From assembly GCF_900100355.1 (NCBI RefSeq), contig NZ_FNFH01000007.1, positions 100,925 through 164,924 on the forward strand: a DNA stretch of 64,000 nt, in the 5' to 3' direction. The notes beneath the pieces were generated by a model. It was not told the DNA's origin and made no database searches. It saw only the letters and a list, made by a program, of their open reading frames with translations. The stretch comes from Microbulbifer yueqingensis (lineage in GTDB: Bacteria > Pseudomonadota > Gammaproteobacteria > Pseudomonadales > Cellvibrionaceae). Below, in pieces: positions 10,101 through 20,512 of this stretch. How positions within the stretch are numbered: position 1 is the first letter of the stretch; the number at the start of each line of letters is the position of its first letter. The position numbers were made by a program, and so were the translations under genes.

Positions 10101-10179
10101 GTTTCACCCAGGCCCAGCCGATTGCCATCGCCAGCAGGAAGCAGGTGACAATCGGTATGATCAGGCGCGACCTGGGCAC
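7156..10179 (-). CDS. ydbH: YdbH family AsmA-like envelope-bridging protein
   Basis: 1007-residue protein with a single N-terminal membrane anchor (LIIPIVTCFLLAMAIGWAWV) and a long periplasmic beta-rich body without enzymatic motifs. The C-terminal domain (about 800-1000, with GDVIFAGLDAELLGGSVHSD and GGRLRYYGAFSPEMLAGNPQ) is the dicarboxylate-transport/AsmA-like region of YdbH and TamB relatives. With YnbE and YdbL it fits the proposed inner-to-outer membrane phospholipid conduit that acts redundantly with TamB and YhdP in E. coli. The start is GTG at 10179, with AGAGGTC upstream. It lies back to back with pepN. Confidence 0.9.
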   Translation of the reverse strand: MPRSRLIIPIVTCFLLAMAIGWAWVKRDTLATLIARGLVSEVEIERIQGFKVSPGQVRMTQLSVTLPSGTPVELRGVVISRPLDLVLRKQEGRTRVAIEAARLGDRPAPTTPDRPAPDIILSDLLQAVRFLPPRIEIAELVDIRSGGLPVRIKLQWDRPADTASIMVQGVGFELRGEASLPDISAATQRPVRLDLRLADGEGEDAFNLSATLRPGFTATTTGASPGHWGAALRMTGDVERLANTITLLPLPGAISSPVMRAGQNGNKTQSTGTFQLNVTGRIPDNLSHTEYYESLAARVESDELSLSLARLPGKLPLRITLATDGPVEFNLDSLHPLRVAAATGSANVLITRLQTSDQELFSGEIQARGGGKDSEITASGTLSLDTAALLLEDPGTALTALRALTGRGITDIGGRVELRGSATLPSLGRLGSDRLMTGLSLEILPGSRPEATLVKKENSPPALASVLDALGPGEARLQATFTKPLIIRARQWPGPLEVEASGLKLNLADRKGTQRLSSTLESLSCQLQQETACLVTVSARAPSIVLDKNASAADNQLVFAGSIATSNGEYRLASERFQASTEALTKNGLKAKGIRLESSGLSCSAPGKLHCEGDFNVTVISFSAPGLSGGGSAAMQGFELRREGGQTLASGGYATDDWTTRINDKYMIITEAQGDFTFRDLVLRGQSQVKAGHVTGESNWTHDFGKARGSAEISVAKAGFSQMKPLSDVISGLPVELVSGTLRGKGTFSWPARNSDRLQAQLRDVAAIYENTFAVGITGEAVLQRKGDSWYTPKPQAFSAKRVDVGVPVENIRFLLSVEQSGDVIFAGLDAELLGGSVHSDALTWNLAGEERRSQLSFSGLSLRALSDQMEAGNFNASGAIDMTIPLITDEEGVTVKSGKVTARPPGGRLRYYGAFSPEMLAGNPQLKMLAGALEDYSYRTLSGTLEYPPSGDMQMQLKLVGRSASLDQKRDLVINLNLENNIPAMLQSLQASRDLADALEKQLGNQ

Positions 10180-10502
10180 ATTCGACCTCTGGATTCAGGC
10201 TTGCAGGGGGTGCCAGTTGCAGTCACCGGCAGTTGACAGTGTAACCGGCCGGGAAGCAAAAAATAATGACATACCCACAGATGGCGGAATTCGAGCGTCG
10301 TTGTCACGCCGTGCTCTGGCGTGGCTGCAAACGCCACTGCCTGCAGGACATCACTCCTGGCCTGCGGGGCGCGGCTGGAGGTGGCCCCGGAGGCAGTGCT
10401 AGCCTCACAGTCACCACGGAGGGTATAGTCTCGGGCCTGATACCGGCCTGTGTCACGATGGGCTGGAACCGAAGTGTCTCTGCCAGTCAAGGGAGCCTAT
10501 TA
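10180..10502. other. Divergent intergenic region ydbH/pepN
   Basis: 323 bases between two divergent genes, expected to hold promoters for both. The pepN reading frame stays open through most of it (from 10266), but that extension lacks any aminopeptidase similarity and the conserved N-terminus begins at 10503. I see no convincing -35/-10 pair, RNA gene or repeat here. Confidence 0.5.
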
Positions 10503-13133
10503 ATGAAAGACGCCCAGCCCCGCACCATCTACCTGAAGGATTATCGGGTACCGGATTACCTGGTTGACCAGACTCGCCTGCATTTTGAACTGCAGCCTTC
10601 CGGCACCCTGGTTCGCTCGGAATTACATATCCGTCGTAACCCTGCCGCAGGGGAAGGCCTCCCGCCACTGGCGCTGGATGGCGTAGAGCTGGAGCTGTTG
10701 TCGGTGGCGATCGATGGGCGGGAAGTCGACGATCAGCAGTTTCGGGTATCGCCGGAAGGGCTGTCGATTGATGTCGACCGGCCGGAGTTTGTGCTGGAGA
10801 TCGCGAACCGCATCCATCCGCAGGACAACACGTCGCTCGAAGGACTCTATCTGTCCAATGGTATGTATTGTACCCAGTGCGAGGCAGAGGGCTTCCGCAA
10901 GATTACCTATTATCCGGATCGCCCCGACGTCATGTCGCGCTTTACCACTACTATTGTCGCTTCACGGGACTACCCGGTGCTGCTGTCCAACGGCAATGAG
11001 ATCGATCGCGGCGATATGGAAGACGGCCGGCATTTCGTTACCTGGGAGGATCCCTTTGCCAAGCCGGCCTACCTTTTCGCACTGGTAGCGGGCGACCTGG
11101 AACATGTTGAGGACAGTTTTACCACTGCCAGTGGCCGCGAAGTCAAATTGCAGATATTCACCGAGGCCAGGAATATCGGCAAGTGCGACCACGCAATGCG
11201 CTCCCTGAAGAAAGCCATGCGGTGGGATGAGGAAGTGTATGGACGGGAATACGACCTGGATATTTTCATGATCGTCGCAGTTGATCATTTCAATATGGGG
11301 GCCATGGAGAATAAAGGACTTAACATTTTCAATTCAGCCTGTGTGCTGGCCAGCCCCGAGACTGCTACTGATACTGCATTTCAGCGCATTGAAGCCATTG
11401 TTGCCCACGAATACTTCCACAACTGGTCAGGTAACCGGGTAACCTGTCGCGACTGGTTTCAGCTCAGCCTGAAAGAGGGATTTACTGTTTTTCGCGATGC
11501 GGAGTTCTCTGCAGATATGAATTCGCGTGCAGTGAAGCGCATCGAGGACGTTTCCATGCTGCGCACCGCCCAGTTTGCGGAGGACGCGGGCCCTATGGCG
11601 CACCCGGTACGTCCTGACAGCTATATGGAAATCTCGAATTTCTACACTCTCACTATCTACGAGAAGGGCGCAGAAGTTGTGCGAATGATCCACACCCTGC
11701 TGGGTGAGGAGGCATTCCGCCGGGGCAGCGATCTCTACTTCGAACGACATGACGGACAGGCTGTTACCTGTGAAGATTTCGTCAAGGCGATGGAGGACGC
11801 TAATGGCGTCGACCTGAGCCAGTTCCGGCGTTGGTACAGCCAGGCGGGAACCCCGGTATTGGATATCTCCGACGATTTCGATGCCGCCAGTGGCGAATAT
11901 TCGCTGACAGTGCGGCAGAGTTGCCCCCCCAGCCCTGGGCAGGTGGAAAAAGAGCCATTCCATATTCCGCTAAAGATTGCGCTCCTGGACAGTGCAGGGA
12001 AGAACCTCCCCCTGGATACGTCCGGTGCGACCGAGCAGGTGCTGGAAGTTACCGAGGCCGAGCAGACTTTTCGCTTTGAGGGGGTGTCCGAAAAGCCACT
12101 GCCATCCATATCGCGCGGATTCTCATCGCCAGTAAAGGTGCGCTATGGCTATAGCAAGGAGCAACTACTGTTCCTGATGCGCTTTGAATCCGATGACTTC
12201 AATCGCTGGGATGCCTGCCAGCGGTTGGCATTTATGGCTATGGAGGCTCTTCAACAGGACTACCGTGCAGGCCGTGATATGCGGCTTTCGCCGGAACTGC
12301 TATCAGCCTACCGGAGCGTGCTGCAGAACCGCGAGCTGGATCCTTCCCTCGTAGCGGAAATGCTCTCCCTGCCCACCGCCCAGGTCCTTGCCGAGCAGAC
12401 AGACGAAATCGATGCCGAAGCCATTGTGGCCGCACGAAATTTTGCCGAGGCCGAGCTGGCCCGGGAGCTTGAGGAAGACCTGTTGGCCGGGTACCACGCG
12501 TTTTCGAATGACCGCCCCTACCGACCGGAAGCGGGGGATATAGCGGAGCGACGCCTCAAGAATACCTGCCTTGCGTATCTTTGTGTCACGGAAAAACCGG
12601 AATACCTGGACCTGGCCCAGGCGCAGTTCGACAGCGCTGGCAACATGACCGACAGTGCAGCCGCACTGGCTACCCTGGTCGACCGCGGTTCCGATGAGCA
12701 GGCCGAATCAGCCCTGCAGGAATTCTATCGGTGCTGGCACGCGGATACCCAGGTAGTAGAGCTCTGGTTTGCCCTGCAGGCGAGTAGCTCCCAACGTGGT
12801 TCCCTGGACCGGGTCCGCGCCCTGATGCAGCATCCGGCATTTGAATTGAAAAACCCGAATAAGGTCCGGTCGGTAATTGGTGGTTTCGCCAACCGCAACT
12901 TTACCCAGTTTCACCGGGCAGACGGCAAAGGCTTCGAATTCCTGGCGGAACAGGTCGTCGCCCTGGACCGCCTTAACCCACAGGTAGCGGCTCGCCTGGT
13001 TACTCCCCTGACACGATGGAAGAGATATCGTGCTGAACTGAGCGAGAAGATGCATGCGGCGCTGCAGATGGTGATGGAAAGCGGCGAGTTGTCGCGGGAT
13101 CTTTATGAGGTGGTCAGCAAGAGCCTGGTGTAA
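10503..13133 (+). CDS. pepN: Aminopeptidase N (M1 family)
   Basis: 876-residue cytosolic zinc aminopeptidase that removes N-terminal residues from peptides. The exopeptidase motif GAMEN lies near residues 264-268 (NMGAMENKGL), and the zinc site HEYFH-x18-E uses H302, E303, H306 and E325. Length agrees with E. coli PepN (870). The ATG at 10503 was chosen because the E. coli-like N-terminus (PRTIYLKDYRVPDY) begins there; a reading frame upstream to 10266 is open but unrelated. Single gene, convergent with the phosphatase gene downstream. Confidence 0.97.
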   Translation: MKDAQPRTIYLKDYRVPDYLVDQTRLHFELQPSGTLVRSELHIRRNPAAGEGLPPLALDGVELELLSVAIDGREVDDQQFRVSPEGLSIDVDRPEFVLEIANRIHPQDNTSLEGLYLSNGMYCTQCEAEGFRKITYYPDRPDVMSRFTTTIVASRDYPVLLSNGNEIDRGDMEDGRHFVTWEDPFAKPAYLFALVAGDLEHVEDSFTTASGREVKLQIFTEARNIGKCDHAMRSLKKAMRWDEEVYGREYDLDIFMIVAVDHFNMGAMENKGLNIFNSACVLASPETATDTAFQRIEAIVAHEYFHNWSGNRVTCRDWFQLSLKEGFTVFRDAEFSADMNSRAVKRIEDVSMLRTAQFAEDAGPMAHPVRPDSYMEISNFYTLTIYEKGAEVVRMIHTLLGEEAFRRGSDLYFERHDGQAVTCEDFVKAMEDANGVDLSQFRRWYSQAGTPVLDISDDFDAASGEYSLTVRQSCPPSPGQVEKEPFHIPLKIALLDSAGKNLPLDTSGATEQVLEVTEAEQTFRFEGVSEKPLPSISRGFSSPVKVRYGYSKEQLLFLMRFESDDFNRWDACQRLAFMAMEALQQDYRAGRDMRLSPELLSAYRSVLQNRELDPSLVAEMLSLPTAQVLAEQTDEIDAEAIVAARNFAEAELARELEEDLLAGYHAFSNDRPYRPEAGDIAERRLKNTCLAYLCVTEKPEYLDLAQAQFDSAGNMTDSAAALATLVDRGSDEQAESALQEFYRCWHADTQVVELWFALQASSSQRGSLDRVRALMQHPAFELKNPNKVRSVIGGFANRNFTQFHRADGKGFEFLAEQVVALDRLNPQVAARLVTPLTRWKRYRAELSEKMHAALQMVMESGELSRDLYEVVSKSLV

Positions 13134-13145
13134 CGGGCAGTTAAA

Positions 13146-13173
13146 GAGGGCGGGCGTGAAAAACCCTGCCCTC
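13146..13173. terminator. Possible hairpin between convergent genes
   Basis: GAGGGCGGG at 13146-13154 pairs with CCCTGCCCTC at 13164-13173 apart from one bulged T, over a loop containing five A residues. It sits between the ends of pepN and the opposing phosphatase gene. There is no proper T tract, so termination is only a guess. Confidence 0.35.
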
Positions 13174-13186
13174 GTTACCCCTTTAA

Positions 13187-13735
13187 TCAGAATATGCGAC
13201 TGTCCTTTTCCCTGCCAAGCCTCGTCAGGAGCAGGCGCCCTTTTCGCAGTTCCAGTTCGGTGATCGAGGTGTAGTCAGGCCGGAATTGGCAGATATCGCT
13301 GGCACCGCGGATATGGGCAACCACGGAATTGATGACCATGAAATGGCAGAATACTGCAGTGTCCTGCTGCAGTCCTGAGAGGTAATCAATCACGCCCTCG
13401 CGCCACAGAAGCTGGTGAGGCTGAAGCTGGCTCCATTGGGCAACGAGAAGAGAGCGTATCCACTGCCCGCGTTCTGTGAGCGGCAAATCTGGCGGCGATG
13501 GGATTTCGGTGACGTCGCCTGTGATAGCTATTTCCCGCTGCCACAGCTGGGCCAGGGGCTCGGCAGTTTGCCGTGCGCGGCTCTTTGGGCTGCTGACCAG
13601 GTGAAACCTTGGCCCGCTTCCCAGCACATGCGCCAGCGCTTCGGCTTGCTCGAGACCCCGTTCGGTCAGTGGCGGATCAGCAACGCCTGGTGCCTTGGCG
13701 GCCTCCCCGTGCCTTATTAACAAAATCTTCGTCAC
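13187..13735 (-). CDS. Histidine phosphatase (SixA-like)
   Basis: 182-residue member of the phosphoglycerate-mutase/histidine phosphatase superfamily. The catalytic LLIRHGEA motif is at residues 5-12, an SPKSRARQTAEPL motif gives the second phosphate-binding Arg, and CHFMVI supplies the second catalytic His. It resembles SixA, which dephosphorylates the HPr-like or ArcB phosphohistidine, but the substrate cannot be told from sequence. The start is GTG at 13735. It is transcribed toward pepN and away from the Asp-Ala protein gene. Confidence 0.85.
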   Translation of the reverse strand: MTKILLIRHGEAAKAPGVADPPLTERGLEQAEALAHVLGSGPRFHLVSSPKSRARQTAEPLAQLWQREIAITGDVTEIPSPPDLPLTERGQWIRSLLVAQWSQLQPHQLLWREGVIDYLSGLQQDTAVFCHFMVINSVVAHIRGASDICQFRPDYTSITELELRKGRLLLTRLGREKDSRIF

Positions 13736-13912
13736 TTTATTTCCCGTCTGTAATGCCAGTATTTATCCAGGCTATCTTCGCGTCGAGTGAGGTCACAGTA
13801 CATATCCCTCCAGTGGTCTTTGCCGGAAGGCCAGGGGCATGCTTCCTTCAAGAGACTCGAGGAGACAGCGCTTTGGGTCGCGTTATGCCCCGGCGTGCCT
13901 GTTACATAGTGT

Positions 13913-13947
13913 GCGTGGCGTATCTTTAAACCAGCAATACGCCACGC
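13913..13947. repeat. Perfect 11-bp inverted repeat
   Basis: GCGTGGCGTAT at 13913-13923 and its exact complement ATACGCCACGC at 13937-13947 flank a 13-base spacer. It could be a regulator operator or an RNA hairpin; no T tract follows. It lies about 300 bases before the Asp-Ala gene start. Confidence 0.75.
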
Positions 13948-14057
13948 TTGCCCCTGCTGTCGGCCATGTCCCTGCGTTTAATTAGCCTTCCTGTTCCCCT
14001 GTCCGCCACGACCTGATTCCGGCAATCCGCTGATTATAGGCGGCGCCCGATTTGCTC

Positions 14058-14086
14058 TTGAATTGTGACTGACTTCTGTCCATAAA
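14058..14086 (+). promoter_or_regulatory. Candidate sigma-70-type promoter for the Asp-Ala protein gene
   Basis: TTGAAT at 14058-14063, a 17-base spacer and CATAAA at 14081-14086. Each hexamer matches the consensus at four of six positions. It would leave a leader of about 160 bases. This is a by-eye match only. Confidence 0.25.
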
Positions 14087-14252
14087 CAAATGACTGCTCA
14101 AAATTTATCCGCATTGGATGCGGTTTGAGCAATTATGGGGTTGTTCAGGGAATGGGCGCCTGTCATAGCGACATAAGACACCTAAATGCTCCAGGGCATC
14201 ACTCCGCTGTATGTGTGGAAGGAACTCACAATGGTTGTAGTCAGGTGACAGC

Positions 14253-16748
<2,496 letters not shown>

Positions 16749-16770
16749 TCCCAAGGAGCTCTAGCAACTG

Positions 16771-16807
16771 AGAAACACCGGGCCATTCGGCCCGGTGTTT
16801 CTTTTTT
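16771..16807 (+). terminator. Strong intrinsic terminator after the Asp-Ala gene
   Basis: A perfect 14-base-pair stem (AGAAACACCGGGCC at 16771-16784 with its complement at 16789-16802) closes an ATTC loop and ends in six T residues. It lies 22 bases past the stop and separates the structural gene from the exporter operon, so the two are probably transcribed at different levels. Confidence 0.95.
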
Positions 16808-16856
16808 CGACTAGAATCGGAAGAGGAAAATATCAACCAGTGGTGCCGGCCATAAG

Positions 16857-18320
16857 ATGTCAATGCCGGATATCGCTACTGCCAGGCAAGTGAAAATAGT
16901 GTATTTGACGCAGCGACTAAGGATGGTCACGCTGGCTGCTACTGCCATTGCGTGGGCGCAGCAGGCCTGGACCCAGGGTGCAAGCGAACCCACTGGGCGA
17001 TCCGCCCAAATCAGTGAATCCGCCGTACAGCGAGAAGTGTCATCACCTTCCTCGGCCATTACCCACTCCCAGTACACTCCCCGTCAACTAAGCATTACTG
17101 AAGCAGTTCACCAGGCCATCGACTGGCATCCCGTGATCGCAGAGTCTGTCGGGGAGCTTTATCGGCGCCAGGAGGGCATTAGAGTTGCGCGCTCAGGCTA
17201 CTTTCCCCAGCTCAGCGCAGGGGTGGTTGCAGGCCATGACAGCGAAAATAATGGTGGTGGCGATGGCCATGCCGTACAGCTTTATGTCTCCCAGGTGATA
17301 TACGATTTTGGGAAAATTTCCAGTGGGGTGGACCTGGCAAATGCAGAGGTCAGTCGCTCCAGGGCCGAAGTCCTCCAATCAATAGACCGAATTGCAAGAG
17401 ATACTGCGGATGCAGCTGTGGAAGTACAGCGATACCAGGCTCTGCTGGAAACCTCGCAGGAGCAGATAGATAGTGTGTCAGCCATCGCCTCTCTTGTGCG
17501 TATGCGTAGCGAACGGGGCGCCAGTTCACGTTCAGATGTGCTGCAAGCACAGGCTCGGATCGAAGCAGCTCGTGCCGCGAAGCAGCAAGTAATTGCAGGG
17601 CTCGCACGCTGGCGAAGCACACTGCAGAATCTTGTAAATGCCAGTGGCCCGGTCCAGGTGACGATGGGTACGCCGGAGTCGATGAAGAATGCGTGCCAGG
17701 GACCTCCGGGGGAGATCTTCGCTTCGCCAAGAATTCTCATAGCGGAAGCCTCTCGAGCAGAAGCCATGGCCCGCCTTTCAGAGTCCAGGGCAGACGTCTG
17801 GCCCACGTTGTCTCTTGATGCTAGCTACAACCGCTATCTCGACCAGACATATGTGGACACCAACGTGCTTGATGAGAATGAATCGGCTGTCTTCCTCAAT
17901 CTTTCCATGCCGATATACCAGGGGGGGCGCCTCTCCGCCAGTAAGGAGTCGGCTTCTTATGCAGTACGGGCTGCCGAGGCCGCAAAGGATGCCGCGCGAG
18001 AATCTGTCGCGCGCGAATACCAGGCTGCCCAGGCACAAGCACATGGGCTGGAACGGAGCATGACTATATTGGATGCCAGGGAAAAGGCGATTCGGGAGAC
18101 GAGAGACCTGTATAGAAAGCAGTACTCTTCGCTCGGGACTCGAACCCTACTGGACCTTTTAAACGCCGAAGAAGAACTGCAGCAGGCGAGGCAGGAGCGG
18201 ATAGAAACCCGGTTCGACCTCAAGAAGCTAGAGATCGAGTGTCTCTACAATACTGGAGACATTCGTCAAGCATTTGGCATCGAGGGGCGAGCAGTGCAGG
18301 GCGTGGAGGTATTGCCGTGA
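16857..18320 (+). CDS. TolC-family outer membrane channel of type I secretion
   Basis: 487-residue outer membrane efflux protein. After an N-terminal signal-like hydrophobic segment (about residues 22-40) come two TolC-type repeats: LSITEAVHQAIDWHPVI starts the first, and SQVIYDFGKISSGVDLA and LSMPIYQGGRLSASKESA are the paired signatures. Helical coiled-coil stretches follow each. It forms the outer membrane part of the exporter with the ABC transporter and HlyD-type protein downstream. Its TGA overlaps the next gene's GTG. The ATG at 16857 lacks a clear ribosome binding site, and an ATG six bases later is an alternative. Confidence 0.92.
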   Translation: MSMPDIATARQVKIVYLTQRLRMVTLAATAIAWAQQAWTQGASEPTGRSAQISESAVQREVSSPSSAITHSQYTPRQLSITEAVHQAIDWHPVIAESVGELYRRQEGIRVARSGYFPQLSAGVVAGHDSENNGGGDGHAVQLYVSQVIYDFGKISSGVDLANAEVSRSRAEVLQSIDRIARDTADAAVEVQRYQALLETSQEQIDSVSAIASLVRMRSERGASSRSDVLQAQARIEAARAAKQQVIAGLARWRSTLQNLVNASGPVQVTMGTPESMKNACQGPPGEIFASPRILIAEASRAEAMARLSESRADVWPTLSLDASYNRYLDQTYVDTNVLDENESAVFLNLSMPIYQGGRLSASKESASYAVRAAEAAKDAARESVAREYQAAQAQAHGLERSMTILDAREKAIRETRDLYRKQYSSLGTRTLLDLLNAEEELQQARQERIETRFDLKKLEIECLYNTGDIRQAFGIEGRAVQGVEVLP

Positions 18321-20512
18321 AGGTCGAGCATGAGGCCGTGCAAGGCCCGGCCTTGTCAGACAGCAGAAAGCATGAGGTAGATTACACTCCATGGCTGGAA
18401 GCGATCGTCGCTGTCTCCCGACATTACCGGCTGGACTTCTCAGAGGAAAATATACGCATTGCCGCAGATTGGGGCGGGCAGGAAAGCACAGAGCTGGTTC
18501 TTAGACAAATGGCCCGCCAGGCAGGCCTGACGATAAAATTTACTCGCTTTGACCAGATGGATCTAACACCATGGCGGCTGCCGGTGGTTGTTCAGCTAGA
18601 TGACGGCCAGGTTGGTGTCATTGAAACCATTGGTAAAAATGGGAAACTGGGTATCCTGTGGAGTGGCGACCAGGGACTCGAAACTTGTATTGATAAAGCA
18701 AAGCTCGCGGCAAGGGTCCACCGCCTGGTTGTGCTGCGTCCCAGAAAAACACTCAGTGACGTCAGGGTTGATGACTATATCAAGCCGGACAACCGGCACT
18801 GGTTCAGGAAGATAATCCTTCGCGACTTGAAGCCCTACGGACATGTCATGTTGGCCACGACGGTGGCCAATACGCTGGCCTTGTCTGGCATCCTGTTCGC
18901 AAAGCAGGTGTATGACAGGGTAATTCCCGCTGAGTCCATGGCTACCCTGTACGTCCTGTTCAGTGGCGTCCTGCTTGCCGTTGTCTTTGACTTTGTTATG
19001 CGCCTCATGCGAGTGAGGATCACTGACCTGTTAGGTAAGCGCGCAGACATACGGGTTTCCGACCTGGTGTTTGGCCATGCGGTGAGACTCAGAAACTCGG
19101 CTAAGCCAAAATCCACTGGTACATTCATCTCCCAGCTCCGTGAACTTGAGCGAGTCCGGGATATGGTCACCTCGACCACTGTCCTGGCAATCGCGGATAT
19201 GCCTTTTTTCTTCCTGTTCCTCCTTGTCCTGTGGGTGATCGCGGGTCCCCTGGTCCTAATACCCTTGCTGGCCATAGTGCTACTTATCATCCCGGGACTG
19301 CTCGCGCAGAAGAAACTTGCACGTCTGTCTGGAGAAGCAATGCGGGAGTCATCCCTCCGCAATGCGATGCTTGTTGAGACGGTGCAGGGTATGGAAGACA
19401 TAAAGACTCTCCAGGCCGAGCATCGGTTTCAGCGCCAATGGAATCACTTTAACGCGGTTACAGCTGAGTCGAACCTCAAGCTACGTTATTTAACGAGTAA
19501 GCTTGTGACCTGGACACACAATGTGCAGTCGTCAGTGTTTGCGCTAACAGTGCTGTTTGGTGCACCGATGGTCATGTCCGGTGACATGACTACAGGTGCG
19601 CTGGTTGCTGCATCAATACTCAGCTCACGGATGATGTCGCCAATGGCGAACATTACCCAGGTACTGAGTCGCTGGCAGATGGCCAAATTCGCTCTCGATG
19701 GTATCGACAATATTATGCAGCTCCCCGTAGACCAGCCGGAGGGAAGCAAGCGCGTACATAAAGCATTTGTTCGAGGTGAATATGAATTCCAGGAGGCGGA
19801 ATTCAAGTACAGTGGGGAGCCAAGGGAACCCGCTCTCTATTTGAAAGAGCTCAGGATTGTACCCGGAGAGAAAATAGCGGTACTTGGTAAAAATGGTGCC
19901 GGAAAATCCACATTGCTCCAGGCTCTATCCGGCATGCTGGAGGCGGCGTCCGGTACAGCAAACCTGGATGGCGTGGCTATCACGCATATTGACCCAGCCG
20001 ATATCCGGCGGGATGTTGGCCTGCTTAGCCAGAATTCCGGGCTTTTCCACGGGACGTTACGGGAGAATCTTACCCTGGGCGCGCCTAATGCCACCGATGA
20101 TGAAATCTTCTGGGCCTTGGAAATGACTGGTGCCCTGGAGATGGTGCGCAACATGCCGAAAGGTATGGACCACATGGTGCTGGAGGGCGGATCCGGTCTC
20201 TCCGGAGGCCAAAAACAGTCACTATTGTTATCGCGCCTGTTACTTCGCCAACCTTCAATCTTACTTCTGGACGAACCGACAGCATCACTGGACGAGGCCA
20301 CCGAGCGAAGGTTCATTAACAACCTGTTGACCTGGTCAGGCAAAAGGACCGTTGTCCTGGCCACACACAGGAGCAGCACACTAAAGCTGGTAGACAGGAT
20401 CCTGGTTGTTGACCGGGGCCGGATTGTTATGGATGGCAGTAAGGATGAAGTAATGGCGAGGCTTTCAGGTCCGGAGCGTAATGTTGAAAAGGATCGCGAG
20501 CAGGTGACGTGA
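18317..20512 (+). CDS. Type I secretion ABC transporter (LssB/LapB type)
   Basis: 731-residue inner membrane export ATPase. The N-terminal 130 residues form a peptidase-C39-like domain in which the catalytic Cys is absent (HYRLDFSEENIRIAADWGG), so it is a substrate-docking domain, not a protease, as in adhesin and RTX exporters. Membrane helices follow (about 180-440), then the nucleotide-binding domain: Walker A GKNGAGKST near 524, signature LSGGQKQ near 628 and Walker B ILLLDEPTASLDE near 650. The GTG at 18317 overlaps the tolC-like stop; an upstream extension is open but unrelated. The obvious substrate candidate is the Asp-Ala protein. Confidence 0.93.
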   Translation: MKVEHEAVQGPALSDSRKHEVDYTPWLEAIVAVSRHYRLDFSEENIRIAADWGGQESTELVLRQMARQAGLTIKFTRFDQMDLTPWRLPVVVQLDDGQVGVIETIGKNGKLGILWSGDQGLETCIDKAKLAARVHRLVVLRPRKTLSDVRVDDYIKPDNRHWFRKIILRDLKPYGHVMLATTVANTLALSGILFAKQVYDRVIPAESMATLYVLFSGVLLAVVFDFVMRLMRVRITDLLGKRADIRVSDLVFGHAVRLRNSAKPKSTGTFISQLRELERVRDMVTSTTVLAIADMPFFFLFLLVLWVIAGPLVLIPLLAIVLLIIPGLLAQKKLARLSGEAMRESSLRNAMLVETVQGMEDIKTLQAEHRFQRQWNHFNAVTAESNLKLRYLTSKLVTWTHNVQSSVFALTVLFGAPMVMSGDMTTGALVAASILSSRMMSPMANITQVLSRWQMAKFALDGIDNIMQLPVDQPEGSKRVHKAFVRGEYEFQEAEFKYSGEPREPALYLKELRIVPGEKIAVLGKNGAGKSTLLQALSGMLEAASGTANLDGVAITHIDPADIRRDVGLLSQNSGLFHGTLRENLTLGAPNATDDEIFWALEMTGALEMVRNMPKGMDHMVLEGGSGLSGGQKQSLLLSRLLLRQPSILLLDEPTASLDEATERRFINNLLTWSGKRTVVLATHRSSTLKLVDRILVVDRGRIVMDGSKDEVMARLSGPERNVEKDREQVT

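Larger units (their letters stand above)
13736..14252. other. Long intergenic region upstream of the Asp-Ala protein gene
   Basis: 517 bases without a convincing gene. It holds a perfect 11-base inverted repeat at 13913-13947 and a weak promoter-like pair at 14058-14086. The length of the untranslated region suggests regulatory content for the gene that follows. Confidence 0.6.

Noticed and set aside
10266..10502. N-terminal extension of pepN
   Set aside because: The extension has no similarity to aminopeptidases, and the known N-terminus starts at 10503.
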